A stretch of 64,000 nt of DNA from Metarhizium brunneum (GCF_013426205.1 NC_089424.1:1984001-2048000), one strand, 5' to 3'; positions 34,543 to 46,867 are shown, numbered from the stretch's first letter. Numbers and translations: made by a program. The notes: generated from the letters alone by a model not told the origin.

Positions 34543-35736
34543 CTACTCTGCCTTCTTTACCTCTTCCTCCGCTAATCGAAGAGCTTCCTCTAGCGCGGCC
34601 TCGTCCTCCGAATCCACATCCTCTTCTGTTTTCTTGGTAACCTTAACTGCAGTAGATCCATTCATTTCCTTCACCTCGGATTTGATTTCCTCCTTGACTT
34701 CCACCTTGACCGACTTGGTCCCGTTGACAGATGCACCAGCGACCGTGGCTGCAACAGCCTTGGTCGTGACGCCTGGCGTCAACGCCCAGTCGATTTCGCC
34801 CTCATCGCCATACCGCTTGATAAGCCACTCATTCGCCATCTTGAAGTGACCACAGTCAAAGAACCCCCTAGATGCGCTCAGTGGACTCGGGTGGACGCTC
34901 TGTAGAATCAAATGTCGCTGCCTGTCGATTTTCTGTACCCTCTTGCCAGCCGGCGTGCCCCATGCCATGAACACGACTCCCCGGGTACGTTTTTGAGCCA
35001 CGAGATCAATGATCTTTTGTGTGAAGCGCTCCCAGCCACGGTTCGAATGCGAGTTCGCCTCGTGAGCTCGCACCGTCAAGCAGGTATTCAGCATCAGTAC
35101 GCCACGGTCAGCCCACGGTGTAAGCAGACCGCCCCGATTGGGAGGCGGAACAAACGTAGGGTAGTCCTTCTTTAGCGCAATATACATGTTCTTGAGGGAG
35201 GGCGGTGCAGGTGTGGGAGGTCGCACGGAGAAGGCCAAGCCGTGTGCCTGCCTATCGTTGTGGTAAGGATCTTGGCCGACGATGACGACCTTGACGTTGT
35301 GAAAGGGTGTGTGTCTCGACCTTTGTACAAGACGTTTAGCTCATAGTTGCAAAGATGGAAGCCAAGCACACACACACACATACCAGGAATATACGTCCTC
35401 CTTTGGGGGGAACCACTTCCTCCCAGCATTCGTCTCCCGATCCAAAAACTTCTTCAGCTCCAGAAACTCCTTGCTCGTAATGTCATCCTTGAGAAGCGCC
35501 AGCCAGCTGTCGTGTAGCGTGTCAATCTCCAGCTTTAGAAGCTGCTTCTGCTCAGCCGTCAGGCCAGCCAGCCATTTTTGCTTGTCGAACTTGACGGCTG
35601 GGGAGGCGGGAGCAGAGGCAGCCCCCCTGGCGGGCTTTGGTGCGCTGAAGAAGGAGGCGATGGAGCCGTTGGCCTTGGGTTTCTTGCCGTCGCCTCCATT
35701 TGTCAGGGACTCGCCTTTGCGCTTGAGCGTGGACAT
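34543..35736 (-). CDS. ung1: Uracil-DNA glycosylase Ung1
   Basis: Removes uracil from DNA to start base excision repair. Two exons (35736-35384, 35320-34543; intron 63 nt containing a CA run, acceptor ACAAAG) give 376 aa. The water-activating motif GQDPYHNDRQAHGLAFSV and the HPSPLSASRGFF loop with catalytic His are intact, and the junction restores SWSRHTPFHNVKVVIV. An N-terminal SIASFFSA matches the PCNA-interacting pattern seen at the start of nuclear UNG2. A C-terminal extension of about 90 residues, rich in Lys, Val and Glu and ending in an acidic helix, goes beyond the catalytic core. The reading frame stays open upstream of the ATG and encodes an Arg-rich, acid-free stretch, but without an in-frame ATG. 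Confidence 0.95.
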
Positions 35737-37207
35737 GGTCTGAAGATGTGTGAGGAGCCGGCGAGCTGGAAGGGCTCGGGCTTGGAGGTGACGACGCAGG
35801 GCGATTATGAGAGTCGTTTTCGGCTTAGTTTTGGGGTACAAGTAAAATACAATACGGCTTGGAGTAGCAGAGACGCAGCCCCGCGTTATATTTGTAGCTT
35901 TGGAGGAGTTGGATGGATGGATGCTGCATTTGACATATCGGGACGGAGTTTCTTGCTGCCAGGCGCGTGGGAGACGCGGATTTTCAGGGCTCGAAGTGCC
36001 GGTTTACGCGACTGAGACCGTTGGGACCATTTTAAGGCAGGCGGTTGCAGCCACCGCCACAGGGGGGTTGAGGTGCTGAGAGTGTGGAGATGGGAGTTGG
36101 CCAATGGGTGACGCCGGGATCAATGATGTGCCTGGGGCCCAAGGGCCTCGCCGTGCTGTGTGAAGATTTTAATACGCCTGTCTTGTTGCCTAGGTTTTAG
36201 GTCGAGTGATGAGTTTAATTGCGTGCCATGCTTCTTCCCGCGTTTTGTTCCGTAGGAGAATTGATGTGGCGCTAACGTAACGGGGCATCACTGGCTTGGA
36301 TTGTGAAGTTGTGAATGGCTTTGTGGGGGCGTGGACTTGAGCTTTTGTTGAACGGCGGCACTTTCTCACATGTGACGTTGAAATAACTGGCGGGTTTTCG
36401 ATAATATTAGTATGGAGTAGTACTATCTTTGAATGAGGGTACTCCGTACATATGGAAAAGAGATGTACATGTAGCTTACTGTCTCGCAGTTGATGGGGTT
36501 TGTGACTGGCGGGACTAGAGGCGACAGCATGGTTGCACATAAACCTGTTGAGATTGCGACGTCCAGTTGTGCATGCGTATCGTTTCCCATTCTTTGAATT
36601 AAACAAGAAGGCTTAATCATTCTTAAATGCCTGGGTATTCGGGTTAGGTGCATTTGCTCATCGCTCAGTGTCCGCGATCGTGTCCCATTCTGGTGGCAGG
36701 TCAGACTATGTATTATGTAAGTTACACCCCGGTGTTGCGCGAAACACAAGCACCATCTGTTGCCGGTCAAAATAATAACCAACTAATCCGTACTCTGCCC
36801 CGCAAATCGCTAAAACATTTGCCAGCAAACTAACTAATAAATCTTCTATTCAATATGCAGAGCTTACACCTTGGCAGCACTTGGCCAGCATGGAACAGTC
36901 AGCCTAGAATCTAGCCACAAAGTTGAGGCACGCGATCGACCAAACCGTGTTAGTCAGCCTTTAAAACAACACCCCGCCTCCGCTGCGAGCCGGCAAGACC
37001 CCCCGTCACCCTTCGATCTGATTCGAGGACGGAGACTGGTGTACTACGAGAGAAGTGGACAGCTTGTATTAGCTCTGGGCCGACAGCTTCAAGGCCACCT
37101 TTTGCCAACGTCAACCATCATCACATCGCCACCTTCCCCAAGCCCGTGTTGGACTCGCTATGCTTTGCACCCGATCATCGATTTCTGGCCCATAGCATTT
37201 GCCCAAC
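35737..37207. other. Divergent intergenic region, Ung1 and Hrd3
   Basis: About 1.5 kb of gene-free DNA between two divergent genes. It carries one TACTCCGTA motif at 36440-36448. No RNA gene or repeat recognised. Confidence 0.55.
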
Positions 37208-39918
37208 ATGAGGAGTTCAGCCATATGGCTTCTCCGTAAGTCGCTCTGCCATTGTGTCCGGTACTGCACTTGCCACCAGTTTGCTCACATGTCTCATTGG
37301 CAGTGCTTCCGCAGGCCGCTTTTGTTCTGGGTACGAACGCGCAATATTATAAAGATAATCATGCGGAAAATACGCTCTGGAAGGAACCGAAGAACCATGG
37401 ACTTGGTCCCAATACAGATGTTGAGACGGAGCATGTCCAGCCGCCGGTTCGGCAACCAGGTTGGTCCATGAATCCCTGACACACTTATGCCGACGACTGT
37501 TCCAGTAATTGACTCAGCGTAGGAGCCGAATTCGTCGACGCTGCGCTATCGCAACTGAATAAAGCGTCGCGATCATCGCAACACCGAAGACAGCAGTCAT
37601 CCGGCATAGTCGGAACCGTTGTCCGATACATCCTAAACACCCTACCTACAGGACCTGCGACGGCCCCCTCACAGGAGCAGCAACAGCAATCAAAGTCCGC
37701 CGCAACTGGTCCTCTCGCAAATGCTGTTGATTTGTTAGAAAAAGCCGCGAACCAGAATAATTCCGATGCCCTATATCTACTAGCAGAATTGAATTTCTTT
37801 GGGAACCACAGCCATGCCAGAGATCTTCACGCCGCGTATAATTACTACAACCACCTGGCCAGCTCTTATGGCAACACGACTGCGCAATACATGTTGGGGC
37901 TCTTTCATTCAACGGGTCTTGGTGACGTAGTCCCGCGAGATCAGGCCAAGGCCTTGCTTTACTACACATTTGCAGCTCTCCGCGGCGATACTCGCGCCGC
38001 CATGGCTACCGCTTTCAGGCATCACATTGGTATTGGGGCTTCAAAGAGCTGTGAAGTAGCGGTTAAATATTACAAGCGCGTAGCCGACAAGGCAATTCAA
38101 TGGCATCGATCTGGCCCTCCCGGCGGCGTGACCTGGATTTACCAGGGATGGCGAATTGCGGACGACGACGGTGGTGTTTATGGTGAGGGCGCTAGTGCGG
38201 CAAGCTCTGGACTGAACGCACGCAAAGTGAGCGTACACTCTGATGCGAACGCTGCCATTAGCGATGTCATCGAATACCTGGACCTCATGTCGCAGAAAGG
38301 CGACGTCAAAGCCTCTCTGAATTTGGGGAGAATATTTTATGACGGACAGAGGGGTCTCGATCACGACTATGGCCTTGCAAAGAAATATTTCTTTTTGGTT
38401 GCCTCTAGATACTGGAAAAGAGACGGTACGCTTGTGGATAACGCAAAGCCGGGCACCGATAAAATCGCTGCCAAAGCTGCGGGCTTCATCGGTCGCATGT
38501 ACCTACGAGGAGAGGGCCTGCCACAAAACTTTGAGAGAGCTAAAGTATGGTTTGAGCGAGGGACGAAGCTCAACGACGCCCAGTCGCAGTATGGAATGGG
38601 TTTGATATTACTAAACGGCCTAGGTGTCAAGGAGAACGTTAAGCGGGCCTCGGAGCTTTTCCAACTTGCAGCAGCGGCAGACTATGCCCCAGCCCAGGTT
38701 GAGATTGGGCGACTGTACCTTGATCAGGGCGAAGCTGAGGACCTGCGAGTGGCAAGCAACTTCTTCGAACTTGCGGCTAGATATGGAAACATCGAAGCCC
38801 ATTACTATCTGGCGGAGATGATATATAATGGCGTAGGGCGCGAAAAGGCTTGCAATATGGCCTTGGGCTACTACAAAAATGTTGCAGAGAAGGCAGAGCC
38901 CCTGGTCTCGTCGTGGGCAGATGCGAATGATGCCTATGATGCTGGGGACTATGAAGTTGCCTTCCTTGAATATCTAATGGCAGCTGAACAGGGCTATGAG
39001 AGAGCACAAAACAATGTGGCTTACATGTTGGACATGACCGAGTCGGAGAAAAAATCGTTGTGGCTGGGCAAGTCACAGACCGAAGGAACTCTCCTCAATA
39101 ACCCAAGTCTGGCTCTTATCCACTGGACACGATCGTCGAAGCAGGCCAACATCGACTCGTTGGTCAAGATGGGTGACTATTACTTCTATGGTATCGGCAC
39201 CAAAGCTGATGTCGGCAAGGCCGTGCAGTGCTATACCGGAGCGTCGGAGTACTCGCAAAGTGCCCAAGCCCTGTTCAATCTCGGATGGATGCACGAAAAC
39301 GGTGTTGGCCTTGAGCAAGACTTCCACTTGGCCAAGAGATTCTATGACCAGGCACTGGAGGTGAATGAGGAGGCATACCTCCCTGTAACGCTGAGCCTCT
39401 TGAAGCTTCGAATTCGAAGTGCCTGGAACACGATTACACATGGCGAGGTTCATTCCATCCAGGACGAACCCAGTAAGTATAAATATTGTCCCGCAATCTC
39501 CGTCTTCTGTTGGGGCTAACATGTGTCTGCAGGCAAAAGCAAAGACTGGTCACTAGCAGAGTGGATTGCCAACTTTATGAAAGACGACCAATACTATGAC
39601 GACGAAGCACTGTATGGGGATTACATGGATGATGATACTCTGGATGTCGGGGATGATGACTATCTTGACGCGGGCGGTGTTGTAGAAAGCATCCTCGTTG
39701 TTGGCATCACCTTTTCTCTGGTATTGCTTCTATGGTATCGACAGAGGATGCAGCAAGCTTACGCACAGGCGGAGGAAGCGAGGCGACAGGGTCAAGGCCA
39801 AGGCCAGGGCCAGGGCCAGCAAGCGCAAGCGCAACAACCGATTCCAGGGCCTGCTGGGAATCCCGCGAACCGGTTTGATGGGTTTGGCGGGTGGGCTGCT
39901 GGGGGCATGGGCTTATAA
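37208..39918 (+). CDS. hrd3: ERAD ubiquitin-ligase adaptor Hrd3 (Sel1-repeat protein)
   Basis: ER membrane partner of the Hrd1 ubiquitin ligase; recruits misfolded lumenal proteins for degradation. Four exons (37208-37235, 37304-37459, 37523-39472, 39533-39918) give 839 aa. The first exon plus the start of the second encode a hydrophobic signal peptide (MRSSAIWLLLLPQAAFVL). Many Sel1 repeats follow (for example AQYMLGLFHSTGLG, AKYFFLVASRYW, AAGFIGRMYLRGEGLP, SQYGMGLILLNGLGV, AQALFNLGWMHENGVGL). A single membrane helix lies near residues 765-782 (ILVVGITFSLVLLLWY), then a short cytosolic Gln/Gly tail. Introns are 68, 63 and 60 nt. Conditions that raise ER stress usually induce this gene in fungi, but I see no unfolded-protein-response element I could assert. 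Confidence 0.92.
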
Positions 39919-41103
39919 ATACTTTGGACACGTGTATATAGATTATGACTGGGGCGGGCGTTTGGGCAGCATTTCAGCGATGATTCGATGACATTCGTAG
40001 AGAATTCATTGGATGGCCACGAGCCGTCGTACAGACTTTTGCCATTTTGGGAGTGAAACGTATAAGCATGCTGAAATAGGAACATACTTGGTCTCGCAGC
40101 TCAGCATTGGTAGGTCCTGTGATGACGGATGATAATGACAGTAGCTGCCGACTTTGCCGAAGGTTCAATCTTCGTTTCACCTTGGCGGACGGATGCCAAG
40201 TCGAGTGGCGGATAGATCAATTGATCGTCACTACCCCGTAAGACACCAAACATTCTGGGTATGCGTGTAACGGGACATGTTGAGTGAAGCGCATTCATTC
40301 TTCCCAAATCGATGGACGGCGACAGTCAGGGCTGGCCGAGATGGTGATGACATTAAATTGATGGCGTCAGGGGAGTGACAAGCCACGCGAATAGGCCATG
40401 GTGTTGGCAATTATGGACTCGCGTTATGCGAGGCGCCTTGGATAGGCTGCTTCCATTTGCTGCAATCCGTGACAGTCTGTAATTATAATGCAAAACAAGA
40501 TGTAATGTGCTGAAGCTCGGATTGAACCTCGACGTGTCATCAACTGATTCCAAAGCTCCCCGTCGTCCGCGGTCACCCTGCAGTAATACGACTGGTACCT
40601 GCCAAGTACCACGTTGACCACACAGGCACGTGTACGTCAGCACTCCACGCTTCCGTGTTCCAAGGGGCCAATGGGCGGCCGCCCGCTGATGATGCGTCAA
40701 AATCTGGGACCCCCAAGTGGCCCGATGCCCCCCGGATGTCTCTGCATTTGGCACGGCAGCCACGACCTGAATTGCGGCCCGCCCCAATTCTGCTGTTGCC
40801 AAGGGTGAAACACGACACCTCACACCTCTGTGACTTGGAGTGCCGCAGGACGCAAGAGACGGACAAGAGCCCACACAGCCACCACGGCGTTGTTGTGCTC
40901 CCGGTGGCCATTACAATCCCTCCGCTCTGTCTTAAACGGAACCTGTCCATCACTTTTCTTTCCCCTTTTGCCATTTCGTCTGGCCCCTTGCGTCGAAACC
41001 GTTTATCTACGCCGCACCTCCACTGACGAAAACCCCGGCTCCCTTGATTCAACGACTATATTCTCTTCTTCTCGCGCGGGACGCAGCATCCGTAGTTGGA
41101 CAC
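39919..41103. other. Intergenic, no gene seen
   Basis: About 1.2 kb between Hrd3 and the RCR-like gene, both on the plus strand. A C/T-rich stretch at 40940-41000 is probably the leader of the downstream gene. Antisense open frames at 40353-41052 lack domains. Confidence 0.55.
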
Positions 41104-41738
41104 ATGGACGAAGCGACGACCATGGCGGTGGCTGCGAGAGATGTGGTTTACGCAAATGGGGACTATTTCTACGTCCCGTGGTGGCATACCAAGGTAAGAC
41201 TTCCCGTCACCAGAGCCCAGCGACTTGTCGCATCATGCTGATTCCCTATATGTACAGACCGGCGTCATTGTGCGATGGGTGATTTTCCTAGTCTTCTTCG
41301 CGCTCGTCATGGGCTACCTCATAGGAGGATATTACCACGCCAAGGCGCGCATTCGAAAGGGTCTCCAGCCACTGGCTTATCACAGAGTACGCACCCCTCG
41401 CCGTAACATGACATGCGCAGAAGACGAAAAGGACAGTAGTACTGACCCGGTCGCAGTGTCTTGTTAGTCGTCGTTCCTACCAACCGACCTACCAGGAGCA
41501 GTGGCCGCAGTATCAATACAGCCACTACCCGCCCCAGCAAAACGGCCAGCAAAACGTCTACCCCATGAACGACATGCCTCTGCCGGCGTATGATCCCAAC
41601 CGTCCGCCCATGTACTCTGGTCCGCCGGGAGGTTCCAAGGTCGATCCCTCGCAGAATAGGGCGTCGACGCATAGGATGACGGAGGATAACCCTGCGCCCG
41701 AGTATGCGCCTCCTACTGGGGCGCCTCCTGCTCGGTAG
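41104..41738 (+). CDS. Small single-pass membrane protein, RCR-like
   Basis: Three exons (41104-41193, 41258-41386, 41457-41738; introns 64 and 70 nt) encode 166 aa. Residues 1-30 include YANGDYFYVPWWHTKTG, then one membrane helix (VIVRWVIFLVFFALVMGYLIGGYY), then a basic stop-transfer segment (HAKARIRKGL) and a Pro/Tyr/Gln-rich tail with PPAYDP-like motifs (LPAYDPNRPP). This layout fits the fungal family for chitin synthesis regulation and Congo red resistance (Rcr1/Rcr2), whose PY motifs bind the Rsp5 ubiquitin ligase and steer membrane proteins to the vacuole. The family call rests on topology and the YHRCLVSRR and GPPGGSKVDPSQ segments, so it is moderate. A second in-frame ATG at about 41122 could be the true start. 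Confidence 0.75.
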
Positions 41739-42223
41739 TTTGGCTTTTCGCCGGACTTGACATACGACTTGTTGTTTTTATTGTGGCTACTGCTGGGTAA
41801 TAATGCCAGCTGTTGGTATGTCTGACGCGTCACGATGCGTAGACGGTCTCTTACTGTCCTTGGTCTGGTACAGCCCAATACCGTGTTATCAGATTTTACG
41901 CTTGCACGATACTTGTATTATGCTTGTAATTTCACTTGACTAATGAGCGAAACAATTCACCCCTTCATAATGCCAGCTCTATGGCAGACTTGGAAAGAGG
42001 AATGCTGGTAGATTGAATATGCTGGGTGTAGCGTTTGATTTCTATGCTTTTGGCATCAGCGGATTGGCATACTCGGCATTGATATTGGCTAGACTTTGGG
42101 TTGAATTTCTGAACTGCACGCTAACATTAATCGTTACTAAGAATATATTGTACACAAATAGTATGAGCACCAAAACACGTGGTATCCGATATTAACAAAA
42201 AAAGGGAAAAAGATAGGCCGGTA
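41739..42223. other. Intergenic between convergent genes
   Basis: A 485-bp AT-rich stretch with the 3' flanks of the RCR-like gene and the unknown minus-strand gene. Nothing else seen. Confidence 0.55.
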
Positions 42224-43067
42224 TCAATCCATGTCCATGGCTTCATCGTCTTCACCGTCGCCGGCATCGGTGGCAGTAGTGCTTGCGACACCCATCTGCT
42301 CGAGTTTCTGCTTCTCTCTCATTCGCTGCCTCGCCTCTAGAACAGCCCGGCGTACGCTATCTTCCTCTTGCGGCACCGACAACGACGTAGGATCCTTGTA
42401 CAGGACTAGCTGCATGCCCGCGAGCTCTCCGTCGTTATTTGCCAGGACGTGTTTGGGTATACGAGTCTCGCGAAGGTGTTTCTCGATGTCGGGAAGGAAG
42501 ACGAGTTTTCCTTCCTCGTCCTCGCTTTCGGAAGAGAGCTCGTCGTCTAAGTTGTAGATGTATACTTTATGTTTAGAATCGTCTAGTTCCATGTGTTCGC
42601 AGGGCTGGGAGGTAGCTTGTGTCGCGCATGTTGCGCTGGGTGGATGGGGTGTTTCGACGGGAACATAGAGCTTGTTGCCGGATTGTTCTGTGAGATGGCC
42701 CATGTCAGATAGAGCAGGAACGAAGAATAGAGGGAGTTGACATTGCGCGCATACCTAAATTAAGTAGACTTAAGCGCTTCGAAAGCCGTTCATTGTCCTG
42801 CGTCTCTGCTTTCCTCTTGCCTAGGGCCGAGGGGGGTTGCACATGCATGGTGGTGTCGCTGGCGGGCGCTGGAGTGCCGACGCCGTCGCCCTGAGGCAGC
42901 GAGCCTGCAGTGCGGTTGGCGCCTGGGGCCAGGTGGGCTTCGGTGGACACGGCGAACTGGGGCGGGCCTGGGAGCAGGTGAGATGCTGGGCCCCCCTGAA
43001 CCATCATCCTGATCTCAAGTGCTGCCTCGACTGTTGGAGCTCGAAAACGACTTTGCGATTTCTTCAC
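42224..43067 (-). CDS. Conserved fungal protein of unknown function, 258 aa
   Basis: Two exons (43067-42755 and 42687-42224) flank a 67-nt intron (donor GTATGC, acceptor CTCACAG). I cannot name a function. The N-terminal 80 residues are Pro/Ala/Gly-rich and look disordered. A basic segment (LGKRKAETQDNERLSKR) could be a nuclear localisation signal. It is followed by LSLLNLEQSGNKLYVPVETP, which spans the splice junction. The C-terminal half has KVYIYNLDDELSSESEDEE, then KLVFLPDIEKHLRETRIP and a predicted helix of Arg/Lys/Glu. The alternation of conserved-looking hydrophobic motifs with acidic linkers suggests a nuclear adaptor, which is inference. It is divergent from AlaRS. Confidence 0.75.
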
Positions 43068-43444
43068 CTCCTCCTACGCAAGCGCGGCGCCGCGTCGCAG
43101 AGTCAGATTTGCATCTAAACCACGCGCACGCTCTCGGTCGGCCAGCCGATGTGGAATCTGGTTCTCGGGGACGTGCAAGCAGCAACAGGCAGGGTGCTGT
43201 GGCAGGTTGCGCCTTGGTGAACTGGGCGAGTTTTACTCGGTACGTTTACGACGTTGCTGGATGGGTTGCGGGAAAGTCGTCTGGATTGGGACGATACCGA
43301 GGGTGACGGGGGCTGGGGAGCGTCGGGTCTGAGGAATTGGGCTTGTCGTGAGCGGACCAGCGTCGCGCTGCCTGCGTCTTTGGATCGCCTCGATAACTGA
43401 CTGACTGACTGACTGGTTGATTGATTGATTGACTGATCGGGCAG
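43068..43444. promoter_or_regulatory. Divergent promoter region, unknown gene and AlaRS
   Basis: Lies between the start of the minus-strand gene and the first in-frame ATG of the AlaRS reading frame. It includes a TGAC/TTGA microsatellite at 43397-43437. No TATA box seen. Confidence 0.45.
43397..43437 (+). repeat. CTGA/TTGA tetranucleotide microsatellite
   Basis: Tandem CTGA copies pass into TTGA copies over about 40 bp, just upstream of the long AlaRS open frame. Confidence 0.8.
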
Positions 43445-43756
43445 ATGCGCGCGCGTGGGAGCTGCGGCTTCGGCCTTGGTGGTGGCTGCGGGACTCGAGC
43501 TGTTGGACGGATGGTGACTGTGACAGCGACTGCGACGGCGGCGGGTGCAGGCGCTGCTGGTCCCTTTGTACCCTTCGCTCCTTCCGCATCCGCCTTGACT
43601 CATTCTTGTAGAAGTTTCTACAAAACCCACCCGCCGCTCTGCCGAGTCCGCACTTTGAGATTCCACACGTTACGCGCGACACGCTCGGCATCACTGCAAC
43701 CTCCCGCCGTTGCAATTTCTGACCAGGACCAGCGCCGATTATCATCTTCGTCCAAC

Positions 43757-46700
43757 ATGAGCGAGCTCAAATGGCCGTCTGCGCTGGTGCGCAAGGCCTT
43801 TTTTGACTATATGCAGCAGCGGGGTCATACAATAGGTATGCAAAATTGCCCCTCCTTCATGATGAACCTGGCCCAGACGGCCATCGTCGACGAGGGTTTG
43901 CCACACGGTCAAGTGCCAGCCAAGGCGAACAAGGAATCGTGTCGAGGCATTTTTTGACTACCTTTGAACACTTCACTCATATGACGATGTCACTCGAAAA
44001 AGCCCCATGCTAACCAACGCCATGCAGTGCCTTCTGGTTCTGTCGTTCCCTACGATGACCCCACCTTGCTCTTCACCAACGCGGGCATGAACCAGTTCAA
44101 GCCCATCTTCCTCGGCACCATTAACCAGTCCGATCCCATGGCCAACCTCAAGCGTGCTGCCGATACTCAAAAAGTCATTCGTGCGGGCGGTAAGCACAAC
44201 GATCTCGACGATGTCGGCAAGGACAGCTACCACCACACCTTCTTCGAGATGTTGGGCAACTGGTCCTTTGGCGACTACTTCAAGAAGGAGGCTATTGAGA
44301 TGGCCTGGGAGATTCTTACAAAGGTCTATGGACTCGACCCCAAACGACTATATGCGACCTACTTCGAGGGTGATAAGGAGCTTGGCCTGCCCCCGGACGA
44401 CGAGGCGAAGCAGTTATGGTTGGATATCGGCATGCCCGAGGATCAGATCGTTCCTGGAGATATGAAGGACAACTTTTGGGAAATGGGTGACCAGGGTCCT
44501 TGCGGTCCTTCCAGTGAGATTCATTACGACAAAATCGGCGGGCGAAATGCGGCGCATCTTGTCAACCAGGATGACCCCATGGTCGTGGAGATTTGGAACC
44601 TCGTTTTCATGCAGTTTGATCGCCAGAAGGATGGCAGCCTGAAGCCTCTACCCGCGAAGCACATTGACACGGGTATGGGTTTTGAGCGAGTGGTTTCCGC
44701 GCTCCAGGAGACCGACTCTAACTATGCCACCGACTGTTTCACCCCTCTATTCAAACAGATTCAAGAAGTCACTGGCGTAAGACCGTACTCAGATAAGTAC
44801 GGCAAGGACGATGCTGATGGTATTGACACCGCCTACCGAGTGATTGCGGATCACATCCGAACTCTTTCCTTTGCGATTACGGACGGTGCCGTTCCCAACA
44901 GCGACGGCCGCGGCTACGTTATCCGACGAATTCTCAGAAGAGGTGTGCGATATGCGCGCAAGTACCTTAATGCCGAAATTGGCAGCTTCTTTTCCAAAAT
45001 CCTTCCTGCTCTCGTTTCTCACATGGGAGATCAGTTCCCCGAGCTCGTTAAGAAGCAGCTGGATATTAAGGAAATTCTTGATGAGGAAGAGGAGGCTTTC
45101 GCACGGACACTGGACCGTGGCGAGGCCCAGTTTGAAAAGTATGCAGCAAAGGCGGCCAAGGCCGGTGTTAAGAAGCTTGATGGTGATGTTGTCTGGCGCT
45201 TGTACGATACCTTTGGTTTCCCCGTTGATTTGACCCAGATTATGGCTGAGGAGCGTGGCCTTGAGATTGATGAGAGTGAAGTCAGCGTTGCCAAGGAGAA
45301 GGCCCGCGAAGCGAGCAAGGCTGTCAAGGCGTCCGTTGACACCTTTGCCAAACTTGATGTTCACCAGATCGCCCAGCTTGACCAGCAAAAAGTTGCTCGA
45401 ACAGACGACGATGCAAAGTTCGTGAAGGGTGACAGCAAGGGCAAGGTTCAACTTATCTTTGATGGAAAGACCTTCCACAACTCTACCAAAGAGTTGCCAG
45501 AAAAGACCGCCATCGGTATCCTGCTGGACAAGACCAATTTCTATGCTGAATCTGGTGGTCAAGTCGCCGACACGGGCCGAATTGTGATTGACGACGTTGT
45601 TGAATTCAAGGTCATGGATGTCCAAAACTATGGTGGCTTCATTCTACACAGCGGTTACATCGAGTACGGTGCGTTGTCGTCAGGGGATGAGGTTATTTGC
45701 GAGTATGACGAACTTCGCCGTTCTCCCATCCGCAACAACCACACTGGAACGCACGTGCTGAATCACTCCCTGCGAGAGGTTCTCGGCGACGACATCAACC
45801 AGAAAGGTTCCTTGGTGGACAATGAGAAGCTTCGTTTCGACTTCTCACACAAGAGCCAGGTCAAGATTGAGGAGCTTCGCAAGATTGAAACCCTCAGTAA
45901 CGAATACATCCGCCGCAACTCAAAGATCTTTTCTAAAGACGTGGATCTAGATCTCGCGCGCCAGATCGAGGGAGTCCGTGCCGTCTTTGGCGAAACGTAC
46001 CCCAACCCTGTGAGAGTCGTCTCCATTGGCATGGACGTTGACACCATGCTCAAGGACCCCAAGAAGCAGGAGTGGCGTTCATACAGTGTTGAATTCTGCG
46101 GCGGTACCCACGTTGAGCAAACCGGCCTGATTAAGGACCTTATTCTGGTTGAAGAGAGTGGCATTGCCAAGGGAATCCGCCGTATTATTGCGTACACTGG
46201 CGAGGCGGCACATCAAGTACAGCGCGAGGCGGCCGAGTTCTCCAAGAAGCTAGATATCCTTGAAGCCATGCCCTTTGGACCCGCAAAGGATGCCCAAACC
46301 AAGGTTGTTTCGCAGGAGCTCAGCCAGCTCGTCATTTCCACCCTCACCAAGGACGAGCTCAACACGCGCTTCCAGAAGATTGCGACGTCTGTCATCGCCG
46401 AGCAGAAGAAGCGCCAGAAGGCCGAGGCCGGCGCGGCTGTAGGCTGCGTCGTCAAGCACTTTGAGGAGAAGAAGGACGTCGACTATTTCGTCGGCCGTCT
46501 CCCCATTAGTGCCAACGCCAAGGCTCTGACAGAAGTGTTCAAGCACTTCCAGGCCAAGGACAAGACCAAGTCCGTGTATATATTCGGAGGTAGTCAGGAA
46601 GAAGGTGCCGTCGTGCACGGTGTCTACGTCGGATCCGTAAGTTCTCTTACTCATTCACCAGATGAATTTCATGATTGACTTTTTTCTTTCCCACAGGGCC

Positions 46701-46867
46701 TTGCATCCAAGGGTGTCACCGCCGAGCAATGGGCGTCGGTGGTATCAGACGTCGTAGGCGGCCGGTCAGGCGGTAAGGAGCCCACGCGCCAGGGCCAGGG
46801 CACGAAACCCGAAAACATTGATGATGCGGTCGAAGTCGCGAGGAAATGGCTCGAGGAAAAACTTTAA
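43757..46867 (+). CDS. ala1: Alanyl-tRNA synthetase
   Basis: Charges tRNA-Ala. Exons 43757-43835, 44028-46636 and 46697-46867 give a 952-aa cytosolic form; the introns are 192 and 60 nt. The class II core is intact ([74 protein letters not shown]). The editing domain carries the zinc/His motif [12 protein letters not shown] near residue 597 and [10 protein letters not shown] near 716. The C-terminal C-Ala domain ends in ARKWLEEKL. The first intron interrupts [11 protein letters not shown]. The reading frame is open upstream of MSELKW to ATGs at 43511 and 43445, encoding an 82- or 104-residue extension rich in Arg, Ser and Ala. That would make a mitochondrial form from the same gene. Only one AlaRS gene is usual in fungi, so dual use is plausible. 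Confidence 0.95.

Noticed and set aside
40508..40530. GGTTCAATCC on the minus strand, tRNA B-box-like
   Set aside because: The flanking bases do not pair as a T-stem and no acceptor stem is found.
43115..43666. 183-codon minus-strand open frame
   Set aside because: It lies antisense to the AlaRS leader extension, is Ser/Arg/Gln-biased through a microsatellite and has no domain.
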